Shown: one piece after another, positions 16,087-23,615 of the stretch | Layout: every line of letters begins with the position of its first letter | Numbering within the stretch: the stretch's first letter is position 1 | Origin: [Bacillus] enclensis | GTDB taxonomy: Bacteria > Bacillota > Bacilli > Bacillales > Bacillaceae_B | Reading direction: 5' to 3' | DNA length: 64,000 nucleotides | Assembly: GCF_001456935.1 (NCBI RefSeq) | Contig: NZ_KQ758482.1 | Span: 476,249 to 540,248 of the forward strand | The notes under the pieces: model-generated | Databases searched by the model: none | The model's input: only the letters and a program-made list of their open reading frames with translations | Told to the model about the DNA's origin: nothing | Made by a program: the position numbers and the translations under genes

Positions 16087-16416
16087 CATGGATGTCAGGT
16101 CCCGTGACCAAGCTTGAAAGAATGCATAGTTAAGGACAGGTCCGATCGCCAGAACCTGCCCTTTTCAGAATTATTTATCTCGATTATTGGCAAAAATTTT
16201 TCCGTTTTCGTTCATTGCTTATCCTAAGTCCAATTTTTCAATGGAGATGACTGGTTTTATTGATTGAAGTGATGGCCGAAACCATTTATGATCCATTTCA
16301 GGGATTTATGATCCATTCGACAAAAAATACGCGCCTGTTTCAGAATTTATGATCCATTTCAGAAAAATATGATTCATTTTAGAATTATATGATCCTTTGA
16401 TAATCATTCTAATCTG
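16087..16416. repeat. 330-bp intergenic repeat, copy B
   Basis: Direct copy of the element at 14353-14683, 1.73 kb away, so that the two copies bracket the membrane-protein operon. It also carries a terminator-like hairpin (GGACAGGT paired with ACCTGCCC, then TTTT) at about 16132-16166, followed by five or six ~20-bp units of the ATTTATGATCCATTTCAG type. Confidence 0.8.
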
Positions 16417-16476
16417 GGTGCACTTCAGAAGCACAAGCCGCTACCTCTTCTCATTGTGCAACGCCAGATAATCGGG

Positions 16477-16755
16477 TCAAGGTACCTTTCCCCTCGACCC
16501 GGTTAGGAAGCTTAATATAAATGATGAGCAGAGTCCTGAAATGGATAAGATAAGTGCGTTCAGGGCCAGGGAAGTTAAGCTGATTCCGGTCCACCCTCCT
16601 GCAGCAAGGCTGATCATCCATGTCAGAACCGATAGAATCGCAAGAATCAAAAAGAATGCAACATGAAAGAACGAGTTTGATTTTGTATATTTCTGTAAAA
16701 CCTGAAATCCGGTCGCTATCACGATTCCAGCAAGAATAAGATAAATGTAACTCAT
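16477..16755 (-). CDS. Small membrane protein (possibly YesK-like)
   Basis: 92 residues with three hydrophobic segments (YIYLILAGIVIATGFQVL, FFHVAFFLILAILSVLTWMI, LALNALILSISGLCSSFILS). Size and distribution recall the YesK family of B. subtilis, but I cannot be sure. ATG at 16755 follows AGGGGAGA. It stands alone between repeat copy B and the beta-clamp gene. Confidence 0.55.
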   Translation of the reverse strand: MSYIYLILAGIVIATGFQVLQKYTKSNSFFHVAFFLILAILSVLTWMISLAAGGWTGISLTSLALNALILSISGLCSSFILSFLTGSRGKVP

Positions 16756-16885
16756 AGCGCATCTCCCCTTTATCGTCTTTTTTGCATAAGTATGACGGCT
16801 GCGGAGTGGTTTTGGTTGTAAATGGCTAAAAAAAATGAAAACGATTGAATAATTTCCAGCTTAGACCGCTGTCCGGCCTACAAAG

Positions 16886-18016
16886 CTAATACGACCGCAC
16901 CGGAGAAATCAGATGCAGGCAGGAAGGGTTTCCGACTGGTTCGATCAGGATAGGCTTCATGGAGCCGCCAAAACTTACATTTATTTCTTCTTCCTTTATT
17001 GCTTTCAGGGAGTCGATCATAAAATTCGCATCCAGTGAGATGCTTAATTCGCTTCCCCCTTCAATGTTTTTAAAAGGTTGGGTTTCTTCTATTCTGCCTA
17101 TTTCAGATGAAGTGGAGGAAATCTTCAGCCGTGACCCGTTTATTATTTCCAGATGTACATTATTGTTCTTCCATTCACTTGCGAAAAGACAGGCACGGTC
17201 GATCCCTTTTAAAAATTGTTTTGTGTCGAGGGTTATGACTGTCTTGGAATCTTTGGGTATCAGTGCTGAAACGTTTGGATAGTTACCTTCAATCAACCTT
17301 GAAAATAGGGATGAATCAGCTGTTTTAAATACGATGTAACTGTCACTCAGAAAGATATGTATGATTTCAGTTTCGCCTGGAATCAACTTTACGAGCTCAT
17401 TTATGCTTGTGCTTGGGATAATGAATGATCCTCTAATATTTGAATCGATCTTGAGCTCCCTTAATGCTAGGCGGTGGGAATTCGTTGCAGCACATGTTAG
17501 ATGATTTTCTTTAAAAAACAGGTTAACCCCCGTCAGGACCGGTCGGCTTTCATTCTTTGCAACAGCAAAGGCAGTCTGTTTGATCATTTCGAGTAATTCA
17601 GTACTAGGGATTCTGATAGGACTGCTTTCGTCAATCACGGGCATGTTAGGATATTCTTCTGAAGGAAATCCTTTCAGACTGGTGATGATTTCACCGGATT
17701 GCAGAGTGATGAGCTGCTTCCCGTCTGCTTTTACATGGATATCTCCGGGTAATTTCTTCACGATTTCACTTATATATTTCGCCGTTACGACGACACTGCC
17801 GGTTTGCTTAACCTCCAATACCCTCGCGCCGTCGATTGTCAACGGTATCTTTTTTTCAATAATAAGATCTGAGTTGCTTCCGATCAGGACCAGGGCATCT
17901 TCTTCTGCAGTTATCTTAATGCCCGTCAATATCGGGAAAGGTGTCTTCAGGGATACGGCTTTACTGACTTCGGATATAGCTTTATGAAAACACTCACTAT
18001 TTATGCTGAGTTCCAT
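16886..18016 (-). CDS. dnaN: DNA polymerase III beta subunit (sliding clamp), orphan paralogue
   Basis: From the ATG at 18016 (TTGGAGTGA upstream) the protein has 376 residues, the normal clamp length. It has the family pattern throughout: AISEVSKAVSLKTPFPILTG in domain 1, TNSHRLALRELK in domain 2, and the C-terminal LHLISPVRSY equivalent of the canonical LPVRTY. The clamp encircles DNA and tethers polymerases. The canonical dnaN lies next to dnaA at the origin; here there is no dnaA, recF or gyrB, so this is a second, isolated copy. The longer upstream frame to 18136 lacks a clamp match. Confidence 0.88.
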   Translation of the reverse strand: MELSINSECFHKAISEVSKAVSLKTPFPILTGIKITAEEDALVLIGSNSDLIIEKKIPLTIDGARVLEVKQTGSVVVTAKYISEIVKKLPGDIHVKADGKQLITLQSGEIITSLKGFPSEEYPNMPVIDESSPIRIPSTELLEMIKQTAFAVAKNESRPVLTGVNLFFKENHLTCAATNSHRLALRELKIDSNIRGSFIIPSTSINELVKLIPGETEIIHIFLSDSYIVFKTADSSLFSRLIEGNYPNVSALIPKDSKTVITLDTKQFLKGIDRACLFASEWKNNNVHLEIINGSRLKISSTSSEIGRIEETQPFKNIEGGSELSISLDANFMIDSLKAIKEEEINVSFGGSMKPILIEPVGNPSCLHLISPVRSY

Positions 18017-18206
18017 TATGGGTTCACTCCAATTTTTATATGCTAGTAGAAACATTCGACAAACTTCTCCAATATCCCTTTTATGGTAAATCGCAGCACT
18101 CTGCCGCTGATTAGCATAATTCTCAAAAACTTCCAATCAAGAAAAATACCAAATTGTTTTACATAGGTTTCATATTCCTCCATAATCTTCTTTGTAGAAA
18201 GGGTGT

Positions 18207-19361
18207 ATGGATATGAAGAAACTATTAATGATGCTTGCAGCTGGGTCACTAATTCTCGGAGCGTGTTCGAGTAGTCCAGCGATAAAAGAGAATGCGAAGG
18301 AAACCCAAGATGCGGACAAGAAACAAGGAAAAGACAGTGCAACTGAGAAAAAGGAAAAAGAAGAACCGAAAGAACCAGAACAACCCTTTAAAGCACTGGA
18401 ACCTTCTGAAGATGCTGTGTCTCTGAAGGAACGCCTTTCCAAAGAGGAGAAGAAGGAAATCCCTGAGGAAGAAAACGAAGAAAACCTTGATGAAGCACAG
18501 TCTGATTCTAAAGAAGAAAAACAGGATAAGGATACAGAACGAAAAGTACCTGTTGGTGAAACGCTCGCAAACGGAAAGGAAGATCTCTCCGATGGGCCAT
18601 TGAAGGATCACAGGCTGGTTACCTACTACGGGACACCCCAGTCTAAAAATATGGGGATCCTGGGTACGGTGGAACCTGAAGCGTTCATGAAAAAATTGAA
18701 GGAACAAACTCAGGCTTACTCTGACCTCGATCCCGAACGTCCGGCGGTGCCGACGATTGAGCTGATTACAACGATGGCCCAAAATGAAGCGGGTCCAGAC
18801 GGGGATTATGTGCGGATGACCGCAGAAAAGAATATTGAAACCTATGTGAAACTTGCTGAAAAGCATGATGCGCTTGTGATCCTTGATATTCAGCTCGGCA
18901 CGGACACCGTCATGAATCAGGTGAAGATGGTCGAGAAATGGCTGAAGCACCCTCAGGTCCACCTTGCGATAGATACCGAATTTCACGTCGCAGAAGGGGA
19001 GAAGCCCGGCGAGGATCTCGGTCAGGTTGATGGAAGGAAGATACAGGAGGCAGTCGAGTATATTTCCGAGCTGACAGAAAAGAACAATCTGCCCGATAAA
19101 CTTGTAATGGTCCACCAGTTCACAGGGCCCGTTTTGACCCATAAAGATAAGATCCAGGGAACGGAAAACGTCCAGGTCGCCATCAACTTTGACGGTTGGG
19201 GACCGGCTGCGGACAAACAGGCCCTATACGGAAAGTACATACGTGAAGAACCGAATCAATATGGAGGATTCAAGATTTTTTATGATAAGGATGTACCGGT
19301 CCTGACACCTGAAGAAGTGTTGAAGATGGATCCGAGTCCGGCGGTTGTTAATTATCAGTAA
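18207..19361 (+). CDS. Lipoprotein with long charged linker and barrel-like C-terminal domain
   Basis: Residues 1-20 are a lipoprotein signal with lipobox LGAC. Residues ~21-120 are low complexity, very rich in Glu and Lys (a flexible spacer through the wall). The ~260-residue C-terminal domain starts at RLVTYYGTPQSKNMGILG and includes ELITTMAQNEAGPDGDY, LVILDIQLGTDT, VHLAIDTEFHV and KLVMVHQF, alternating beta strands ending in acidic residues as in a TIM barrel. I recall similar actinobacterial secreted proteins of unknown function. Ends with NFDGWG and YDKDVPVLTPEEVL. Strong terminator follows. Confidence 0.75.
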   Translation: MDMKKLLMMLAAGSLILGACSSSPAIKENAKETQDADKKQGKDSATEKKEKEEPKEPEQPFKALEPSEDAVSLKERLSKEEKKEIPEEENEENLDEAQSDSKEEKQDKDTERKVPVGETLANGKEDLSDGPLKDHRLVTYYGTPQSKNMGILGTVEPEAFMKKLKEQTQAYSDLDPERPAVPTIELITTMAQNEAGPDGDYVRMTAEKNIETYVKLAEKHDALVILDIQLGTDTVMNQVKMVEKWLKHPQVHLAIDTEFHVAEGEKPGEDLGQVDGRKIQEAVEYISELTEKNNLPDKLVMVHQFTGPVLTHKDKIQGTENVQVAINFDGWGPAADKQALYGKYIREEPNQYGGFKIFYDKDVPVLTPEEVLKMDPSPAVVNYQ

Positions 19362-19363
19362 TG

Positions 19364-19406
19364 GAAAAAACACAGGGACGAGTCGCACGAGCCGTCCCTG
19401 TGTTTT
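19364..19406. terminator. Bidirectional terminator
   Basis: AAAACACAGGGACG and CGTCCCTGTGTTTT form a 14-bp stem around an 11-nt loop with A and T runs on both sides. It separates the convergent lipoprotein and cat genes. Confidence 0.9.
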
Positions 19407-19422
19407 ATTACTTCTAAATTCC

Positions 19423-20070
19423 TTATAACCAATCTCCGCTGTTATCTGCAAGATCCTGCAGTTCATTCATGAACACACCTGCATGATACCCGTCACAAAC
19501 GGCATGATGAATCTGCATTGAAACAGGGAGCAGAACTTCACCATCTGCGTATGAATACTTGCCAGCAGTAATGATCGGCAGTAAATAATCACGTCCGGTT
19601 CCTATGTTCAAATTAAATGCCGTGAAGGAACTCCACGGAACCATTGAAATCGGAATATGATTTACGGGCATAGGTTTTTTGGGAAATAAACGTCCCGTCC
19701 CATTATAGATTTCAACATCCTTCAAATAGTGGGCATGAAACGTTGCAAAATCATCTGTAACCGGCGTCCAGATGCATGAAAAGGTGTGGGACCGCCCGTC
19801 AAAGATCGTGTAAGCCGGGCAAATCTCCGGCCAATACCCTAGCTCCCCTTCTTCATTGAAACCCGTCCTGAATTCTCTGTGCTCATTAACAACCCTCGTC
19901 ACCATATAAATAAACCCAGGGTAGAGCTTATATTTCTTTTCCTTAAGATTCTCCAAAAGTCTAGTGATCGAAATATTATTTGTCATGCTGAACGTTGTCT
20001 GCTGCTGCAGATAGTACTCAAAGTATTCTTTCCTCTGCCAATTTTCCTGATCAATACGATTAAATGTCAT
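19423..20070 (-). CDS. cat: Type A chloramphenicol O-acetyltransferase
   Basis: 215 residues, normal for the CAT trimer. The catalytic histidine lies in QIHHAVCDGYHAG, and other family stretches are present (FSMTNNISITRLL, YPGFIYMVTRVVN, FSCIWTPV, ISMVPWSSFTAFNLN). The enzyme acetylates chloramphenicol with acetyl-CoA. Its start (ATG 20070) has TTAGGAGG, which is masked by a stem formed with the end of a 9-codon leader, so expression should be induced by translation attenuation. No mobile element is beside it, so it looks like a resident chromosomal gene. Confidence 0.92.
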   Translation of the reverse strand: MTFNRIDQENWQRKEYFEYYLQQQTTFSMTNNISITRLLENLKEKKYKLYPGFIYMVTRVVNEHREFRTGFNEEGELGYWPEICPAYTIFDGRSHTFSCIWTPVTDDFATFHAHYLKDVEIYNGTGRLFPKKPMPVNHIPISMVPWSSFTAFNLNIGTGRDYLLPIITAGKYSYADGEVLLPVSMQIHHAVCDGYHAGVFMNELQDLADNSGDWL

Positions 20071-20073
20071 ATT

Positions 20074-20134
20074 ACACGCCTCCTAAAGTATGGAATTTTC
20101 ACCCTTAAGAGGCCGAATCCACTGCTTTCACCAT
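20074..20134 (-). promoter_or_regulatory. cat translation attenuator
   Basis: GCCTCTTAA, the last codons and stop of the leader (complement at 20105-20113), pairs with TTAGGAGGC (complement at 20078-20086) over 9 bp with one G-T pair, burying the cat Shine-Dalgarno sequence. A ribosome stalled by chloramphenicol in the leader would open it. This matches the mechanism known for cat-86 and other Gram-positive cat genes. Confidence 0.8.
20105..20134 (-). CDS. cat leader peptide, 9 residues
   Basis: ATG GTG AAA GCA GTG GAT TCG... encodes MVKAVDSAS and a TAA stop. It has its own strong site AAAGGAGTGACAAG. The first residues MVK are the same as in the well-known cat-86 leader MVKTD. The 5' arm of the attenuator stem starts at codon 8, just past the codon-6 stall position known for cat-86. 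Confidence 0.8.
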   Translation of the reverse strand: MVKAVDSAS

Positions 20135-20138
20135 CTTG

Positions 20139-20390
20139 TCACTCCTTTTTAGATTCGGAAATTTCATCCTTTAGATAACGGACATATAAAAAGGCCACGA
20201 CGACCCCTATGATTGAAATGATGACGGAATATCTGAATATCTTAAAGAAAAACTCCGGAAATGGTGTTACTTCAAACAAGCTCATACCTTCCACATCGGT
20301 TGTCGACTTTTCTCTTTTAAGTAAGGCGACAAATAAAAAGAAAGGAACAATAAATGAATAAATCCCTGTTTTCACTAAAATCTTCTCCAC
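20139..20390 (-). CDS. Small membrane protein upstream of cat
   Basis: About 83 residues from the GTG at 20390 (GGAGGGG upstream); an ATG at 20405 would add five. Two membrane helices (YSFIVPFFLFVALL, YSVIISIIGVVVAFLYV) are separated by a loop, and the C-terminus is charged (KDEISESKKE). Its stop codon is 5 bp before the cat leader start, so cat may be read through from this gene's transcript. No family recognised. Confidence 0.6.
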   Translation of the reverse strand: MEKILVKTGIYSFIVPFFLFVALLKREKSTTDVEGMSLFEVTPFPEFFFKIFRYSVIISIIGVVVAFLYVRYLKDEISESKKE

Positions 20391-20420
20391 TCCTACCCCT
20401 CCCATGCGAAGCTGCTTTTT

Positions 20421-20771
20421 CTATATACTCTTTAAAAATGAAGTATCTAACTCTTCGCCCTCTATAACAATCGCAGTGAGACCTGTTTCCGATTTCGTTT
20501 CATGCCATTCGCCGCCCTCCCAGTACACCGCATCCCCGGCGTGGACCTTGATGAATTCGTTTGATTCCCCTCTGGCCAAGCCTTCACCCTTTACGATCAG
20601 CAGAAGCTGAGGCACCACGGCTTCGTGATAACCAATCACCCCGTTTTCTTCAAGATACATGCAGCCTATATGAGCGGGTTTCTGGGTAAGTGTAATCCGG
20701 GACATCATAAAGTCCGAATCAAATTGAGTGATTTTCTTTCCTGCCTCTTTGCTGAATTGATAGATTTTCAT
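20421..20771 (-). CDS. Cupin-domain protein
   Basis: 116 residues forming a single small beta barrel: GYHEAVVPQLLLIVKGEG is the first cupin motif (only one clear metal-type His and Glu) and GDAVYWEGGEWHETKSE the second. Cupins of this size bind metals or small molecules and have many roles. It lies 23 bp downstream of the GNAT gene in the same direction, probably in one operon. Substrate unknown. Confidence 0.75.
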   Translation of the reverse strand: MKIYQFSKEAGKKITQFDSDFMMSRITLTQKPAHIGCMYLEENGVIGYHEAVVPQLLLIVKGEGLARGESNEFIKVHAGDAVYWEGGEWHETKSETGLTAIVIEGEELDTSFLKSI

Positions 20772-20794
20772 TAGAGCCTCCCGAAAAATTCGAT

Positions 20795-21352
20795 TTATTG
20801 ATCAACCAACTTCTGAATCCTTCCCATCACGATGGTATGATAATAGTTTCCGTCAGATAACCGCTTGTCATCTTTTAGTACACCTTCCACTTCAAAACCA
20901 AGTTTCTTATACAGTTTTATCGCATTTTCATTGGTTTCAAGGACACTCAGCGTGATTTTCCTTAATTGATTCGAGTCTGCCCAAAGGATGGATTCCTGTA
21001 AGAGATTCTTTCCGATTCCATGTCCCCAGAACTCCTTCAATACCCCGACTCCGAACTCCACCCTGTGAGAAGTCCTTTTTAAATTATTCCCTTCACATCT
21101 GGAGAAACCCGCAATCCGGCCGTTTGTTTCTGCTACAAGAAACAGATTGACAGGACTGTCCGAATCTGTTTTTATGATTTCCTCAAATCCTTCCGCGTCT
21201 ATGTAGGCTTCTCCTTTTTCCCTGTCCATGTTCTCAGTCTCTCCATCGATTTGCAGCCTGACAGCGGACAGTGCCTCTGCATCCTCAGGTTTGGCTGACC
21301 TAATTACGTAACGCAAACCTGGTACAGTGTATTCTCTTCCTTCAACAATCAT
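20795..21352 (-). CDS. GNAT-family N-acetyltransferase
   Basis: From the ATG at 21352 (AGGAGGAG upstream) the protein has 185 residues. Motif A is VEFGVGVLKEFWGHGIGKNL and the C-terminal strand pair is NENAIKLYKKLGFEVEGVLK, typical of RimJ/SpeG-like acetyltransferases. Acceptor unknown. Upstream residues from 21385 are rejected because the strong ribosome site lies after them. It precedes the cupin gene. Confidence 0.88.
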   Translation of the reverse strand: MIVEGREYTVPGLRYVIRSAKPEDAEALSAVRLQIDGETENMDREKGEAYIDAEGFEEIIKTDSDSPVNLFLVAETNGRIAGFSRCEGNNLKRTSHRVEFGVGVLKEFWGHGIGKNLLQESILWADSNQLRKITLSVLETNENAIKLYKKLGFEVEGVLKDDKRLSDGNYYHTIVMGRIQKLVDQ

Positions 21353-21375
21353 GATGATCTCCTCCTCATTATGCT

Positions 21376-21960
21376 TTATAAGCAAACCTCAGCTTTATCC
21401 CCCAGCCTGTGCACGGCAACTAATTCTTCTCCATCAAACGCCATTTTATAAATATCCGGCTTGGTGGTGCTGTATAAGAAACTCAAGTCAAACTTATCAT
21501 CGTAAAAATTCATCATCAGTGTCATAACGATTCCGTGTGTACCAAGTGCTATTTTTTGTCCTGAATAGGTTGTTAATAAATCTTTAAGAGCACCTATAGC
21601 CCGTTGCTGGCATGCAGCATTGGATTCCGCACCCTTCAAGGCAAAGTGCGGTTCAGAGAACGATTTAATCAGTAACGGCATCAGCTCTTTGTCTGCTACC
21701 CGAATGTCTTCTGCTGAGGAAATTTTCTCTTTAAGGTTTTCAATCACTACTACTTACTTCCCTAACTCTTTGGCGAGTGGTTCAACCGTTAGTACCGAAC
21801 GGATATAAGGACTTGAAACGACCGCGTCTATCCCCTCTTTTTTTAATATCCGGGTAATTCGTTGAGCGTCTTGTCTTCCTTTTTCCGTTAAAACCCGTTT
21901 TCTTTCATTTCCTTCTTTGGGTGAGTCACCGTGTCTGATCATGTAGATGAAGGTTTGCAT
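21376..21960 (-). pseudogene. Histidine phosphatase with one in-frame stop codon
   Basis: The frame starts at about 21960 with TFIYMIRHGDSPKEG (catalytic RHG) and continues through VSSPYIRSVLTVEPLAKELG, K, then TAA at 21754-21756. Without any frame change the rest follows: VVVIENLKEKI ... KIALGTHGIVMTLMMNFY (second catalytic His in GTHG) to the normal end at 21376. Both catalytic halves are intact, so a single nonsense change (for example GAA to TAA) divides a complete ~195-residue phosphoglycerate-mutase-like protein. Each half alone lacks one catalytic histidine. A sequencing error or read-through cannot be excluded. Confidence 0.8.
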
Positions 21961-22015
21961 GATCATCCCCATCCTTTCATTTTCCAGTTAACCTGTTACG
22001 CCGGGTGTCTTCAAT

Positions 22016-22558
22016 CTAAAAAACCTTTACCAGCTCTATATCAGCATATTTACAGGCACCGTATTCTCTATCGCCATAAATCCCCTGAATGGTATCAAGC
22101 CCCTGCTCCGTCCAAAACCTGAGTGCGGGCCAATTTTTGATTGCTACATTTGCCCGCACTTCTCGATATCCAGCTTGCTCCATAATAGATAAGAGTTCAC
22201 TGACCACTTCCTGACCAAGACCTTTTCTATGGAATTCCTTTTCAATATACAGGTAGTTAATATAAAAGGATTCAGTTGCCGGGTAGCCGTGATACGTGGT
22301 CAGCAATCCAGCAAGGTGTCCATTACCCTTTAACCGGATCACTTGAATTTTAAATTGAGCATTAGTTCCACCAGGCGGAATGTCACCCTCGGTAAAACAG
22401 CGGTAAGCATACTCTTTATCAAAGCTGCCGCCGTCCCATTGATGGATGTAGCTTCCTTGTTCGTACAGTTCCTGGACGGGTTGAATTTCTTCTTCAGTCA
22501 TGTCCTTTATGAAGAGTCTGTTTGTTTTCCATTGCTTCGGTATCATTTTTATCTTCAT
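22016..22558 (-). CDS. GNAT-family N-acetyltransferase
   Basis: 180 residues. Motif A is YLYIEKEFHRKGLGQEVVSE and motif B NWPALRFWTEQGLDT. The N-terminal part (TNRLFIKDMTEEEIQPVQELYEQG) is like that of YjbC/YkkB-type acetyltransferases that start from a substrate-specific loop. Acceptor unknown. ATG at 22558 has GGAG about 12 bp upstream. It is 56 bp upstream of the broken phosphatase gene in the same direction. Confidence 0.87.
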   Translation of the reverse strand: MKIKMIPKQWKTNRLFIKDMTEEEIQPVQELYEQGSYIHQWDGGSFDKEYAYRCFTEGDIPPGGTNAQFKIQVIRLKGNGHLAGLLTTYHGYPATESFYINYLYIEKEFHRKGLGQEVVSELLSIMEQAGYREVRANVAIKNWPALRFWTEQGLDTIQGIYGDREYGACKYADIELVKVF

Positions 22559-22609
22559 TGTTCCGATAACTCCATTCCCCTTGTCATTACCTTCTCTTAA
22601 TTAATTTCA

Positions 22610-22939
22610 TCACCCCGCCGGCTTCCCCGAAACAATATGCCAATGCAGATGCTTAGAATCCTGATAGTTCCCCAAATTGGTAATCACACGGCATGCACCG
22701 TGCTCCTCGGTTATCATGGCAGCAACCTTCCTGATCACTCCCATCAGTTCGAGCAGCAATTCATTATCACTGTCCTCCAACGTAATTAAAGACGAAATAT
22801 GGCTCTTCGGAATGGCCACAATATGTACAGGATAAAATGGACGGGTATGATGATAAGCCAGCACATGATCGGTTTCCAGCACTTTCTTCACTTCGGTATT
22901 CCCGCTTAATACTTCATCACAATAAAAGTCGTTGGTCAT
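22610..22939 (-). CDS. HIT-family nucleotide-binding protein
   Basis: 109 residues with the histidine triad HLHWHIV near the C-terminus and VLAYHHTRPFYPVHIVAIPK in the first half. HIT proteins hydrolyse AMP-linked substrates such as adenosine phosphoramidates. The chain is short but complete for an HinT-like protein. ATG at 22939 follows AAAGGAGG. It lies 51 bp upstream of the GNAT gene, probably one transcript. Confidence 0.9.
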   Translation of the reverse strand: MTNDFYCDEVLSGNTEVKKVLETDHVLAYHHTRPFYPVHIVAIPKSHISSLITLEDSDNELLLELMGVIRKVAAMITEEHGACRVITNLGNYQDSKHLHWHIVSGKPAG

Positions 22940-22963
22940 TTCATTTCCTCCTTTGATTTGGTT

Positions 22964-22999
22964 AAAGAAAGGGAACTCCGATATTTTGGAATTCCCTTG
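22964..22999 (-). terminator. Terminator after the 84-residue membrane protein gene
   Basis: On the minus strand AAGGGAATTCC and GGAGTTCCCTT pair around AAAATATC, followed by TCTTT. It lies about 20 bp after the stop codon of the gene at 23019. Confidence 0.7.
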
Positions 23000-23018
23000 T
23001 TAAATTAAATATCGGTAT

Positions 23019-23273
23019 TTACATGAGTGTTAAGAAAGAGAACAGAAATATCAATACTACATACTTATAGGCTGTATTTGGTGATTTGTATTTAGAGAAC
23101 CCCTTCTTAAGATCAGCTGTTAAAAAGGAAAGAAATACAATAATTAAAATAAATGTAAGGCTGCCTTGTATGGAAGCCAAGCCAGTAAATAGTGTCAACA
23201 CTAAAACCGTGCCTATGATGACGATCAGCGAGAAAGTTATATACTCTGGTTTGAAGCGTGTGGAGTTTTGCAT
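23019..23273 (-). CDS. Small membrane protein, three helices
   Basis: 84 residues, mostly hydrophobic: ITFSLIVIIGTVLVLTLFTG, LTFILIIVFLSFLTADLK and YVVLIFLFSFLTLM, with a short KKGFSKYKSPN loop. ATG at 23273 is behind GAGGAGAA. It stands alone with its own terminator. No family recognised. Confidence 0.65.
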   Translation of the reverse strand: MQNSTRFKPEYITFSLIVIIGTVLVLTLFTGLASIQGSLTFILIIVFLSFLTADLKKGFSKYKSPNTAYKYVVLIFLFSFLTLM

Positions 23274-23494
23274 GAATTGTTCTCCTCTATTTCACACGAT
23301 TTGGAAAAATATGATAATACCAGTTTATCACAGCCAGAATCTGCTGAGAACTGGTTTTCCCGGGCTCTTTCCATTTTCCCAACGGGAGAAGTGTACTCAT
23401 TTAAATTCCATGCCATCCTTTTAATGGAAGTAAATATCACTCAAACCTCTTAACTGTTCAATTTTGCAAAATTAAACAAACAAACTCTATACAC

Positions 23495-23508
23495 TGAAAC
23501 CCCTTTCA
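23495..23508 (+). promoter_or_regulatory. Possible CcpA (cre) site upstream of the PTS operon
   Basis: TGAAACCCCTTTCA fits the cre consensus TGWAARCGYTWWCA at 12 of 14 positions but lacks the central CG. It lies about 20 bp upstream of a TATACT -10 element (near 23530) and ~110 bp upstream of the regulator start, a suitable place for carbon catabolite repression. The missing CG makes it uncertain. Confidence 0.35.
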
Positions 23509-23615
23509 TTCCTTTAAAATAGCCCTTATACTAGATTCATAAGATGATCATCAATTAATTCAAGAATATAAAAATGCAAAATTCAAGCCAGATGACAGCT
23601 GTAAGGAGGATCCTC

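Noticed and set aside
18249..19142. 297-residue minus-strand frame
   Set aside because: Antisense shadow of the lipoprotein gene at 18207; Phe/Arg-rich composition comes from the complement of Glu/Lys codons.
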